Below, one piece after another: positions 25,020 to 37,695 of a stretch of 64,000 nucleotides of DNA. The notes beneath the pieces are model-generated. The model was not told the DNA's origin, did no database searches, and saw only the letters and a program-made list of their open reading frames with translations. This DNA is from Streptomyces asoensis (lineage in GTDB: Bacteria > Actinomycetota > Actinomycetes > Streptomycetales > Streptomycetaceae): NCBI RefSeq assembly GCF_013085465.1, contig NZ_CP049838.1, forward strand, positions 2,542,001-2,606,000. The letters are read 5' to 3'. Each line of letters opens with the position of its first letter. Position 1 is the stretch's first letter. The translations under genes were made by a program, and so were the position numbers.

Positions 25020-26018
25020 ATGCGTGCCGATCGCCTCTACGCGTACGGCGCCGCCACCGGCCTTCTGGGCGACCTGCTGCTCGGCGATCCGCGCCGAGGG
25101 CATCCCGTCGCCGCGTTCGGGCGGGCCGCCGGTGCCGTCGAACGGCTGCTGTGGCGGGACCACCGGGGACGCGGTGCCCTGCACGCCGTCGTGTGCGCCG
25201 GCGGGGCCGTGGCCCTGGGGGCCGTCGCCGAGCAGGCCGTACGCCGTTCCCCCGCCGCTACCGTCGCTCTCGTCTCCGCCGCCACCTGGGCCGTCGTCGG
25301 GGGCAGTTCCCTGGTCCGTGAGGCCCGGGCCGTCGGGCGGGCGCTCGACGCGGGGGACGTCGAGGCCGCCCGGGAGCGGCTGCCGCATCTGTGCGGGCGG
25401 GATCCGCAGGCGCTGGACGCCGACGGGATCGCCCGGGCGGTCGTGGAGTCCGTCGCCGAGAACACCTCCGACGCCGTCGTGGGGGCGCTGGTGTGGGGCG
25501 CCGTGGGCGGGGTGCCGGGCCTGGTCGGGTTCCGGGCCGTCAACACCCTGGACGCCATGGTCGGTCACCGGTCGCCGAGGTATCTGCGCTACGGCTGGGC
25601 CGCCGCCCGGCTCGACGACGTCGCCGGATGGCCGGGAGCCCGGCTGACCGCCGTGCTCGCCGCCGTCGCGGGGGACGATCCGCGGGGCGCCGTACGGGCC
25701 TGGCGGGCCGACGCCCACCGGCATCCGAGCCCCAACGCCGGGCCGGTGGAGGCGTCCTTCGCGGGCGCCCTCGGGGTGCGGCTGGGCGGGACCCTGTCGT
25801 ACGGCGGGCGGGTCGAGCAACGGCCCGTGCTGAACGGCGCGGCCGGGCGGCCCGTCGTCGCGCGGGACATCGAACGTGCCGCGCGGCTCTCCCGCCGCGT
25901 CGGTCTGCTCGCGCTCGGCGTCACGGTCGCCGCGCGCCTCGTCGCCACGAGCGTCGTCGCGAGGAGTCAGAGGAACCAGGGAAACCAGGGGAACCAGCTG
26001 AAGGGGCGTACGACATGA
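25020..26018 (+). CDS. cobD: adenosylcobinamide-phosphate synthase CobD/CbiB
   Basis: A 332-residue membrane protein that attaches the aminopropanol (phosphate) arm to the corrin ring. Family motifs present are LLGDLLLGDPRRGHPVAAFGR at the N-terminus, VESVAENTSDAVVGALVWGAVGGVPG in the middle, and FRAVNTLDAMVGHRSPRYLRYGWAAARLDD after it. These are followed by HRHPSPNAGPVEASFAGALGVRLGG. Several helices are predicted. It is the first main gene under the cobalamin riboswitch, and its stop overlaps the cobQ start by ATGA. The C-terminus carries a short QRNQGNQGNQ repeat. Confidence 0.95.
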   Translation: MRADRLYAYGAATGLLGDLLLGDPRRGHPVAAFGRAAGAVERLLWRDHRGRGALHAVVCAGGAVALGAVAEQAVRRSPAATVALVSAATWAVVGGSSLVREARAVGRALDAGDVEAARERLPHLCGRDPQALDADGIARAVVESVAENTSDAVVGALVWGAVGGVPGLVGFRAVNTLDAMVGHRSPRYLRYGWAAARLDDVAGWPGARLTAVLAAVAGDDPRGAVRAWRADAHRHPSPNAGPVEASFAGALGVRLGGTLSYGGRVEQRPVLNGAAGRPVVARDIERAARLSRRVGLLALGVTVAARLVATSVVARSQRNQGNQGNQLKGRTT

Positions 26019-27543
26019 GCGGGGGTCTCCTCGTCGCCGGCACCACCTCCGACGCCGGTAAGAGCGTCGTCACGGCCGGGATCTGCCGGTGGCTGGTGCG
26101 GCAGGGGGTGAAGGTCGCGCCCTTCAAGGCGCAGAACATGTCCCTCAACTCGTTCGTGACGACGGAGGGCGCCGAGATCGGGCGGGCCCAGGCCATGCAG
26201 GCCCAGGCCTGCCGGGTGGAGCCGACCGCGCTGATGAACCCCGTGCTGCTCAAGCCGGGCGGTGAGCAGAGCAGTCAGGTCGTGCTCCTCGGCAAGCCGG
26301 TGGGCGAGATGAGCGCCCGTGGGTATCACGGGGGGCGGCAGCAGAAACTCCTCGGAACCGTTCTCGACTGCCTCGCCGAGTTGCGGGGCACGTATGACGC
26401 GGTGATCTGTGAGGGGGCGGGCAGTCCGGCCGAGATCAATCTGCGGCGGACCGACATCGTGAACATGGGGATCGCGCGGGGCGCGCGGCTGCCCGTGCTC
26501 GTGGTCGGCGACATCGACCGCGGGGGCGTCTTCGCCTCCTTCTTCGGCACCGTCGCCCTGCTCTCGCCCGAGGACCAGGAGCTGGTCGCCGGGTTCCTGG
26601 TCAACAAGTTCCGGGGAGACGTCTCCCTGCTGGAGCCGGGCCTGGACATGCTGCACGGGCTCACCGGGCGGCGGACGTACGGCGTGCTGCCGTTCCGGCA
26701 CGGGCTCGGGATCGACGAGGAGGACGGGCTGCGGGTCTCGCTGCGCGGGACCGTGCGGGAGTCGAACACCGCCCCGCCCGTCGGCGAGGACGTGCTGCGG
26801 GTCGCCGTCTGCGCCGTCCCGCTCATGTCCAACTTCACGGACGTGGACGCGCTGGCCGCCGAACCCGGCGTCGTCGTGCGGTTCGTGGACCGGCCGGAGG
26901 AACTGGCCGACGCCGACCTGGTGGTGATTCCGGGGACCCGGGGGACCGTGCGCGCCCTGGAGTGGCTCCGCGAGCGGGGATTGGCCGAGGCCATCCTCCG
27001 CAGGGCCGCCGAGCAGCGGCCCGTCCTCGGCATCTGCGGTGGCTTCCAGCTCCTCGGCGAGCACATCGAGGACGAGGTCGAGAGCCGGCTCGGACAGGTG
27101 GAGGGCCTCGGAGTCCTCCCGGTCCGGGTGCGGTTCGCCCGCGAGAAGACCCTCACCCGGCCGGTGGGCGAAGCCCTCGGCGAGCGGGTCGAGGGGTACG
27201 AGATCCATCACGGGGTCGCCGATGTCCAGGGGGGCGAGGCGTTCATCTCCGATGACGACGGACACAGCCTGGACGGCTGCCGGGTCGGACAGACCTGGGG
27301 CACGCACTGGCACGGCTCACTGGAGTCCGACGGATTCCGGCGGGCCTTCCTGCGCGAGGTGGCGGCCGCCGCGGGCCGTCGTTTCGTGCCCGCCGCCGAC
27401 ACCTCGTTCGCCGGGCTGCGCGAGGAGCAGCTCGACCGGCTCGGCGACCTGATCGAACAGCACGCGGACACCGACGCGCTCTGGCGGCTCATCGAGTCGG
27501 GCGCGCCGCAAGGACTGCCTTTCATTCCACCGGGAGCGCCCGC

Positions 27544-27547
<4 letters not shown>
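26015..27547 (+). CDS. cobQ: cobyric acid synthase CobQ/CbiP
   Basis: A 510-residue glutamine-dependent amidase that amidates corrin side chains b, d, e and g to give adenosylcobyric acid. The N-terminal ATP-binding domain starts GTTSDAGKSVVTAGICRWLVRQG and includes PFKAQNMSLNSFVT. The C-terminal class I glutamine amidotransferase domain contains LGICGGFQLLGEHIED with its Cys, and a His in GTHWHGSLESDGFRRAF. It overlaps both neighbours by four bases, so the cob genes from cobD to the chelatase are translationally coupled. Confidence 0.97.
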
Positions 27548-31196
<3,649 letters not shown>

Positions 31197-31200
<4 letters not shown>

Positions 31201-33242
31201 GTACTCCTTTCCCGTTCACGGCCGTCGTCGGCCAGGACGACCTGCGGCTCGCGCTGCTGCTGAACGCCGTCTCTCCGGCGGTGGGCGGGGTGCTGGTCCG
31301 TGGTGAGAAGGGCACCGCCAAGTCCACGGCCGTCCGCGCCCTCGCGGCGCTCATGCCCACCCTGGACGTGGTCTCCGGCTGCCGGTTCTCCTGCGACCCC
31401 GACTCCCCCGACCCCGCCTGCCCGGACGGGCCGCACGAGCCGGGGGCGTTCGAGACCCGGCCGGCCCGGATGGTCGAACTGCCCGTCGGCGCCTCCGAGG
31501 ACCGGCTGGTCGGCGCCCTCGACATCGAGCGGGCGCTCGCCGAGGGCGTCAAGGCCTTCGAGCCGGGCCTCCTCGCGGACGCGCACCGCGGGATCCTGTA
31601 CGTCGACGAGGTCAACCTCCTCCACGACCACCTCGTCGACCTGCTGCTCGACGCGGCCGCGATGGGTGCCTCGTACGTGGAGCGCGAGGGTGTCTCCGTG
31701 CGCCACGCGGCGCGGTTCCTGCTCGTCGGGACGATGAACCCCGAGGAGGGCGAGCTGCGGCCGCAGTTGCTCGACCGGTTCGGCCTGACGGTGGAGGTGG
31801 CCGCCTCGCGCGAGCCCGACCAGCGGGTGGAGGTCGTACGGCGCAGGCTCGCACACGACGACGATCCGGCCGGTTTCGCCGAGCGGTGGGCGGACGAGGA
31901 GAGCGCCGTACGCGGGCGGATCGTGGCCGCGCGGAAGCTGTTGCCGTCGGTGCGGCTGGGCGACGGGGCGCTGCGCCAGATCGCGGCGACCTGCGCCGCG
32001 TTCGAGGTGGACGGTATGCGGGCCGACATCGTGATGGCGCGGACGGCCACCGCGCTGGCCGCCTGGGCCGGGCGCACGGACGTGCTCGCGGAGGACGTAC
32101 GGCAGGCGGCGCTGCTGGCGCTGCCGCACCGCCGGCGCCGCAACCCCTTCGACGCGCCGGGAATCGACGAGGACAAGCTCGACGAGACGCTGGAGGAGTT
32201 CGCCGGCTCGGACGACGAGGATCCCGACCCCGACTCCGACCCCGACGGGCCCGGCGGTGGGGACGGCGGTGAGCCGCCGCCGTCCGACGGTGACGGTCCG
32301 CGGGACGACGACACCGCCGCCCGTCCCGAGACGGACGACAGCGGCGCGAGCACGGAGAGCGGCGAGGGCGGGGAGCCGCAGCCCGCCGGTTCCGGTGCCG
32401 GGGAGCAGTCCCCCGTACGGGCCGCCGAGCCGTTCCGTACGAAGGTGCTGAGCGTGCCCGGGCTCGGTGAGGGTGCCGCCGGACGGCGCTCACGGGCGCG
32501 GACCGAGCACGGGCGCACGACGGGCGCGCGGCGGCCCCGGGGCACGCTGACCAAGCTGCACCTGGCCGCCACGGTGATGGCCGCCGCACCGCACCAGCGG
32601 GAGCGGGGGCGGTCCGGGCGCGGGCTCGTCGTGCGCCGGGACGATCTGCGGCAGGCGACCCGGGAGGGGCGTGAGGGGAACCTCGTGCTGTTCGTCGTGG
32701 ACGCGTCCGGGTCGATGGCGGCCCGGCAGCGGATGAGCGCGGTGAAGGGCGCCGTGCTGTCGCTGCTGCTCGACGCCTATCAGCGGCGCGACAAGGTGGG
32801 GCTCGTCAGCTTCCGGGGGACGACCGCGGACGTCGCGCTGCCGCCCACCTCGTCGGTGGACGCCGCCGCCGTACGGCTGGAGTCGCTGCCCACCGGCGGG
32901 CGCACGCCGCTCGCCGCCGGGCTGCTCAAGGCGCACGACGTGCTGCGGGTCGAGCGGCTGCGGGATCCGGCACGGCGGGCGCTGGTCGTCGTGGTGACGG
33001 ACGGCCGGGCCACCGGCGGCCCTGAGCCGGTCGCTCTCGCCGGGCGGGCGGCACGGTTGTTCGCCGCCGAGGGGATCGCGTCGGTGGTCGTCGACTGCGA
33101 GTCGGGGCCCGTGCGGCTGGGGCTCGCGGGGCAGCTCGCGGGCGAGCTGGGGGGTACCGCCGTGACGCTGGACGAGTTGCGCGCGGACTCCATCGCCGGG
33201 CTGGTCAGGGACGTGCAGGGGACTTCGAGGAGGGCCGCGTAA
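31197..33242 (+). CDS. magnesium/cobalt chelatase motor subunit (ChlI-ChlD fusion)
   Basis: A 681-residue fusion of a ChlI-type AAA+ ATPase and a ChlD-type integrin-I domain. Residues about 5-350 hold Walker A GEKGTAKST, Walker B ILYVDEVNLL and the sensor region GTMNPEEGELRPQLLDRFG. Residues about 350-440 are a long acidic Asp/Pro/Gly linker. Residues about 495-680 form the vWA domain with the MIDAS motif DASGSMAARQRM and VVVTDGRATGG. In actinobacteria such a protein replaces CobS/CobT as the partner of CobN. Both ends overlap or touch neighbouring genes. Confidence 0.92.
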
Positions 33243-33841
33243 TGCCTCAGGGACAGCCGAGTGTGGTGCCGGACGACGGGCTGACCACGCGTCAGCGACG
33301 CAACCGGCCGCTGGTCGTCGTGCACACGGGAGTCGGCAAGGGCAAGTCCACCGCCGCCTTCGGGCTCGCGCTGCGGGCCTGGAACCAGGGGTGGCCCATC
33401 GGGGTGTTCCAGTTCGTCAAGTCGGCGAAGTGGAAGGTCGGCGAGGAGAACGCGCTGCGCGTGCTGGGGGCGTCCGGTGAGGGCGGTTCCGTCGACTGGC
33501 ACAAGATGGGCGAGGGGTGGTCCTGGGTCCAGCGGGACTCCCAGATGGACAACGAGGAGAAGGCCCGGGAGGGCTGGGAGCAGGTCAAGCGGGATCTCGC
33601 CGCCGAGACGTACAAGCTGTACGTGCTCGACGAGTTCGCGTATCCGATGCACTGGGGCTGGGTCGACACGGACGAGGTCGTCGACGTGCTGCGCCATCGG
33701 CCGGGCAACCAGCACGTCGTGATCACCGGGCGGAACGCGCCGGAGAAGCTCGTCGACGTCGCCGACCTCGTCACCGACATGTCCAAGGTCAAGCATCCGA
33801 TGGACGCGGGCCAGAAGGGGCAGCGGGGTATCGAGTGGTGA
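33242..33841 (+). CDS. cobO: corrinoid adenosyltransferase CobO
   Basis: A 199-residue ATP:cob(I)alamin adenosyltransferase of the CobO/BtuR (CobA of enterics) family, which attaches the 5'-deoxyadenosyl ligand. The N-terminal P-loop is GVGKGKSTAAFG, followed by RAWNQGWPIGVFQFVKSAKWKVGEE and YVLDEFAYPMHWGW. GNQHVVITGRNAPEKL and the C-terminal VKHPMDAGQKGQRGIEW are standard. The ATG overlaps the chelatase stop by one base (TAATG). Length is typical. Confidence 0.97.
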   Translation: MPQGQPSVVPDDGLTTRQRRNRPLVVVHTGVGKGKSTAAFGLALRAWNQGWPIGVFQFVKSAKWKVGEENALRVLGASGEGGSVDWHKMGEGWSWVQRDSQMDNEEKAREGWEQVKRDLAAETYKLYVLDEFAYPMHWGWVDTDEVVDVLRHRPGNQHVVITGRNAPEKLVDVADLVTDMSKVKHPMDAGQKGQRGIEW

Positions 33842-33845
33842 CAGC

Positions 33846-35303
33846 GTGCTGACTTCCCCGTCCTCCGTCCCCCGGCTGGTCATCGCCGCGCCCTCCTCGG
33901 GCAGCGGCAAGACCACCGTCGCCACCGGGCTGATGGCCGCGCTCACCGCGCGGGGGTTCGCCGTGTCCCCGCACAAGGTCGGGCCGGACTACATCGACCC
34001 CGGGTACCACTCGCTCGCGACCGGGCGGACGGGACGCAACCTCGACGCGTATCTGTGCGGGCCCGGTCTGGTGGGGCCGCTGTTCGCGCACGGCGCGCGC
34101 GGATGCGACATCGCCGTGGTCGAGGGGGTCATGGGGATGTTCGACGGGGCCGCCGGGGAGGGTGAGCTGGCGTCCACCGCCCACGTGGCGAAGCTGCTGC
34201 GGGCGCCGGTCGTCCTCGTCGTCGACGCGTCGTCGCAGTCGCGGTCCGTGGCCGCGCTCGTGCACGGGTTCGCCTCCTGGGATCCGGAGGTCCGGGTCGG
34301 GGGCGTGATCTTGAACAAGGTCGCGTCCGATCGGCACGAGGAGTTGCTGCGGGAGGCTCTCGAGTCGGCCGGGGTGCCGGTGCTGGGTGTGCTGCGGCGG
34401 GTGGCTCAGGTGGATACGCCGTCCCGGCATCTGGGGTTGGTGCCGGTCGCCGAGCGGCGGGCTTCTGCGGTGGACTCCGTCGCGGCCATGGGGGCGCAGG
34501 TTTCCCAAGGGTGCGATCTTGAGGCGTTGGTTGCGCTGGCGCGGTCCGCGGGGGGCCTGTCGGGTGCGGCCTGGGATGCGGCCGAGGCGCTTGGTACTTC
34601 GCCCCCGCCGCCCCTTCCCGTCCCGTCCCTGGGGGCTGCGCCCCCAGACCCCCGCTTTCGGCCTGAACGGCCTCGTCCTCAATCACCGGACGGGCTGAAC
34701 AGGAAAGTGCGGGTTGCCGTTGCGGGTGGGGCTGCCTTCACCTTCTCCTATGCCGAGCATGCCGAGTTGCTCGGCGCCGCCGGGGCCGAGGTTGTCGTGT
34801 TCGATCCGCTTCGGGATGAGGGGCTTCCGGAAGGGACCCGTGGGCTGGTCATCGGGGGTGGGTTTCCCGAGGTGTATGCCGCCGAGCTGTCCGGGAACGA
34901 GGCGCTGCGCAAGGAGGTCGTCGCGCTCGCGGAGTCCGGTGCGCCCGTCGCCGCCGAGTGTGCCGGGCTGCTCTATCTGTGCCGGGAGCTGGACGGGCAG
35001 CCCATGTGCGGGGTGCTCGACGCCACCGCGCGGATGAGCGAGCGGCTCACGCTCGGGTATCGGGACGCCGTGGCCGTGAGCGACAGTGTGCTGGCCGTGG
35101 CCGGGACGCGGATGCGGGGGCACGAGTTCCATCGGACCGTCGTCGAGCCCGGCTCGGGGACGGCTCCCGCCTGGGGTGTGCTGGCCCCGCGGCGGGTCGA
35201 AGGTTTTGTGGAGCGCGGTGTGCACGCGAGTTATCTGCACACGCACTGGGCGTCCGAGCCCGGTGTGGCCCGTCGGTTCGTGGAGAGGTGCCGGACGTCA
35301 TGA
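33846..35303 (+). CDS. cobB: cobyrinate a,c-diamide synthase CobB/CbiA
   Basis: A 485-residue glutamine-dependent a,c-diamide synthase. The ATP-binding domain begins APSSGSGKTTVATGLMAAL with SPHKVGPDYIDPGYH. The amidotransferase domain begins about residue 290 and holds the nucleophile in AECAGLLYLC and the histidine near SYLHTHWAS. Between them, at about residues 250-285, is a Pro/Arg-rich linker encoded by a REP-like repeat (see 34611-34700), which makes the protein longer than usual. The reading frame stays open through the insert. The stop overlaps cobI (ATGA). Confidence 0.95.
   Translation: MLTSPSSVPRLVIAAPSSGSGKTTVATGLMAALTARGFAVSPHKVGPDYIDPGYHSLATGRTGRNLDAYLCGPGLVGPLFAHGARGCDIAVVEGVMGMFDGAAGEGELASTAHVAKLLRAPVVLVVDASSQSRSVAALVHGFASWDPEVRVGGVILNKVASDRHEELLREALESAGVPVLGVLRRVAQVDTPSRHLGLVPVAERRASAVDSVAAMGAQVSQGCDLEALVALARSAGGLSGAAWDAAEALGTSPPPPLPVPSLGAAPPDPRFRPERPRPQSPDGLNRKVRVAVAGGAAFTFSYAEHAELLGAAGAEVVVFDPLRDEGLPEGTRGLVIGGGFPEVYAAELSGNEALRKEVVALAESGAPVAAECAGLLYLCRELDGQPMCGVLDATARMSERLTLGYRDAVAVSDSVLAVAGTRMRGHEFHRTVVEPGSGTAPAWGVLAPRRVEGFVERGVHASYLHTHWASEPGVARRFVERCRTS
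34611..34700. repeat. REP-like Streptomyces repeat inserted in frame in cobB
   Basis: The core is a hairpin CTGGGGGC-TGC-GCCCCCAG (34629-34647) followed by AGACCCCCGC, then a GGCCTGAACGGCC box and CACCGGACGGGCTGAA. This is the layout of a GC-rich repeat that is normally intergenic in Streptomyces. Here it lies inside cobB between the two domains and is translated as Pro/Arg-rich linker. Confidence 0.7.
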
Positions 35304-36031
35304 GCAGCAAGCTGGTCGGAGTCGGGGTGGGTCCCGGGGATCCGGAGCTGGTGACCGTCAAGGGTGTCAACGCGCTGCGGGCCGCCGAGGTCGTCGTCGT
35401 GCCCGTGATGGACAGCGGGGAGCGCGGGCGGGCCGAGGCCACCGTGCTGCACTACGTGCCGGCGGAGAAGATCGTCCGGGTCGTCTTCGCGCTCAACGAG
35501 CGGATCGACCGGGCGCGGCGGGAGGCCGCCTGGGACGCCGCCGGGGAGCGGGTCGCCGCGTTGCTGCGGCAGCACGGCGTCGTCGCCTTCGCGACCATCG
35601 GCGATCCCAACGTGTACTCCACCTTCACCTACCTCGCGCAGACCATCGTGGAGTCGGTGCCCGGCGTGGTGATCGAGACCGTCCCGGGGATCACCGCCAT
35701 GCAGGATCTCGCGGCGCGGTCGGGTGCCGTGCTGACCGAGGGCACCGAGCCGTTGACGCTGGTGCCGGTGACCGCGGGTTCGGCCGTGCTGAAGGACGCG
35801 CTCGCCGGGCCGGGGACCGTCGTGGCCTACAAGTTCGGACGGCAGGCCGCCGAGGTCGCCGAGGCGCTGCGGGAGACCGGGCGGATCGGGGACGCCGTGT
35901 GGGGGTCGGCGCTCGGTCTTGCGGAGGAGTCCATCCGGCCCGCCGGGGAGCTGGACGGCGAGCCGCTGCCGTATCTCTCGACGCTCATCGCGCCCGCGCG
36001 GCGCGAGGGCGGCCGGGGCGGCAAGCTGTGA
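35300..36031 (+). CDS. cobI: precorrin-2 C20-methyltransferase CobI/CbiL
   Basis: A 243-residue SAM-dependent uroporphyrin-III-type methyltransferase adding the C20 methyl group. VGVGVGPGDPELVTVKGVNALR at the N-terminus is the family SAM/porphyrin loop, FATIGDPNVYSTFTYLAQTI the second, and ETVPGITAMQDLAARSG the third. Size and motifs match CobI. The ATG overlaps the cobB stop. After it the cluster is interrupted by a ZIP transporter on the other strand before cobM resumes. Confidence 0.95.
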   Translation: MSSKLVGVGVGPGDPELVTVKGVNALRAAEVVVVPVMDSGERGRAEATVLHYVPAEKIVRVVFALNERIDRARREAAWDAAGERVAALLRQHGVVAFATIGDPNVYSTFTYLAQTIVESVPGVVIETVPGITAMQDLAARSGAVLTEGTEPLTLVPVTAGSAVLKDALAGPGTVVAYKFGRQAAEVAEALRETGRIGDAVWGSALGLAEESIRPAGELDGEPLPYLSTLIAPARREGGRGGKL

Positions 36032-36048
36032 GTCCGTCCGCCGCCCGG

Positions 36049-36777
36049 TCACGACGCCAGGCCCACCACCAGCCAGATGAAGGCCGCACCCGCGATCGTG
36101 CACAGCACGGTCGAGCGGGCGGGGTGTTCGTGGTGCGCCTCGGGGAGGATCTCGGCGGCCGCCAGATACAGCAGCGCGCCGCCGAAGAAGCCCAGGTAGC
36201 TGCCGAGCAGCTGCTCGGGGATGGTGACGAAGGACGTCGAGGCCGCGCCCACGACCGGGGCGGCCGCGTCCGCGAACAGCATGAACAGGGCCTTGCGGCG
36301 GGCGTTCCCGTACAGGCTCGTGATCGTGTACGTGTTGAAGCCGTCCGCGAAGTCGTGGGCGATGACCGCCAGGGCCACTGCGGTTCCCATGCCGCCGCCC
36401 ACCTGGAAGGCCGCGCCGATCGCCACGCCGTCCATGGCGCTGTGGCCGACCATGGCCGCGGCCGCCGTCAGGCCGACCTCGGGGGCCCTGCCGTCGTGCT
36501 CCTCGGCGCCGTGCGCGGCCTGCCGTACCGCCAGCAGACGTTCCACCAGATGGGCCAGCAGGAAGCCCGCCACGAAGAGCAGCAGCGCGGCCGGGACGCC
36601 GAAGACCTCCGTGCCGGCCGCCTCCAGGGCCTCCGGCAGCAGATCCAGGCCGACGACGCCCAGCATCAGGCCGCCGGCCAGGCCCAGCACCAGGTGGCGG
36701 CGGTCGGTCACGCGCTGCGCCGTCCAGCCGCCGGCCAGCGTCATGAGGAACGCGCCGAGCGCGACGAAGACCGCCAT
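36049..36777 (-). CDS. ZIP family metal transporter
   Basis: A 242-residue integral membrane protein of the ZIP family with about eight helices. The helix-4 metal site reads VGHSAMDGVAIGAAF where typical members have HNxPEG, and helix 5 reads VIAHDFADGFNTY where typical members have HxxxE. The His residues are kept while Glu is replaced by Asp. An acidic, His-bearing loop (AAHGAEEHDGRAPE) lies before helix 4. It is encoded against the cobalamin genes between cobI and cobM, which suggests but does not prove cobalt as substrate. It starts 100 bases from cobM, divergently. Confidence 0.85.
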   Translation of the reverse strand: MAVFVALGAFLMTLAGGWTAQRVTDRRHLVLGLAGGLMLGVVGLDLLPEALEAAGTEVFGVPAALLLFVAGFLLAHLVERLLAVRQAAHGAEEHDGRAPEVGLTAAAAMVGHSAMDGVAIGAAFQVGGGMGTAVALAVIAHDFADGFNTYTITSLYGNARRKALFMLFADAAAPVVGAASTSFVTIPEQLLGSYLGFFGGALLYLAAAEILPEAHHEHPARSTVLCTIAGAAFIWLVVGLAS

Positions 36778-36876
36778 AGGCCCTTGCTATCCGATCAACC
36801 CCCGATCGCGCACATCCGCGTCGCCCGCTGACGCCGGAAAACACGTACAAAGCCCGCTATGAGAGGACCCGAACCC

Positions 36877-37695
36877 ATGGCCGATGCCCCCACCGGCAAG
36901 GTGACCTTCGTCGGTGCCGGCCCCGGCGCCGCCGACCTGCTGACGTTCCGTGCCGCGCGTGCCATCGCCGACGCCGACGTCGTGATCTGGGCCGCGAGCC
37001 TGGTCCAGGCGGAGGTCCTCGAGCACGCGCGCGAGGGCGCGGAGATCCTCGACTCGGCGACCATGTCCCTGGAGGACGTCGTCGCCGTGTACGAGCGGGC
37101 CCGCCGGGAGGGGCTGAAGGTCGCCCGCATCCACTCCGGCGACCCCGCCCTCTGGGGCGGTACGCAGGAGCAGCTCGACCGGTGCGAGGAGATCGGCGTC
37201 GAGACCGAGATCGTGCCCGGTGTGTCCTCCTTCTCGGCCGTCGCCGCGCTCGCCCGGCGCGAGCTGACGATCCCCGAGGTCGCGCAGTCGGTCGTCCTCA
37301 CCCGGCTCGGCGGTGGCAAGACGCCGATGCCGCCCGGCGAGGAGGTGCGGGAGTTCGCCAAGCACGGCACGACCATGGCGATCTTCCTGTCCGCCGCGCG
37401 CAGCGGTCAGCTGGTGCGGGAGCTGCTGGAGGGCGGCTACCCGACCGCCACCCCGGTGGTCATCGCCTACCAGGCGACCTGGCCGGAGGAGCTGGTCGTG
37501 AAGTGCACGATCGAGACGCTGGAGGAGACCGTCAAGGAGCACAAGCTCTGGAAGCACACCCTCTTCCTGGTCGGCCCGGCCCTCGACGCGCACGGCACCC
37601 GCTCGCACCTGTACCACCCCGGTCACTTCCACGGCTATCGCAAGGCCGACCCGGAGGCCCGCCGGGCGCTGCGGACACGGGGTGCCAGTACGTGA
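36877..37695 (+). CDS. cobM: precorrin-4 C11-methyltransferase CobM/CbiF
   Basis: A 272-residue SAM-dependent methyltransferase placing the C11 methyl. Motifs are VTFVGAGPGAADLLTFRAARAI, ARIHSGDPALWGGTQEQLD and EIVPGVSSFSAVAALARRELTIPEV, with LTRLGGGKTPMPPGEE typical of CobM. The ATG at 36877 has GAGAGGA nine bases upstream; an ATG at 36859 lacks one. It probably has its own promoter in the 99-base gap shared with the ZIP gene. Its stop overlaps cobL. Confidence 0.95.
   Translation: MADAPTGKVTFVGAGPGAADLLTFRAARAIADADVVIWAASLVQAEVLEHAREGAEILDSATMSLEDVVAVYERARREGLKVARIHSGDPALWGGTQEQLDRCEEIGVETEIVPGVSSFSAVAALARRELTIPEVAQSVVLTRLGGGKTPMPPGEEVREFAKHGTTMAIFLSAARSGQLVRELLEGGYPTATPVVIAYQATWPEELVVKCTIETLEETVKEHKLWKHTLFLVGPALDAHGTRSHLYHPGHFHGYRKADPEARRALRTRGAST

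Noticed and set aside
34611..34700. Frameshift or gene break in cobB
   Set aside because: The frame stays open through the repeat and both domains are complete with their motifs.
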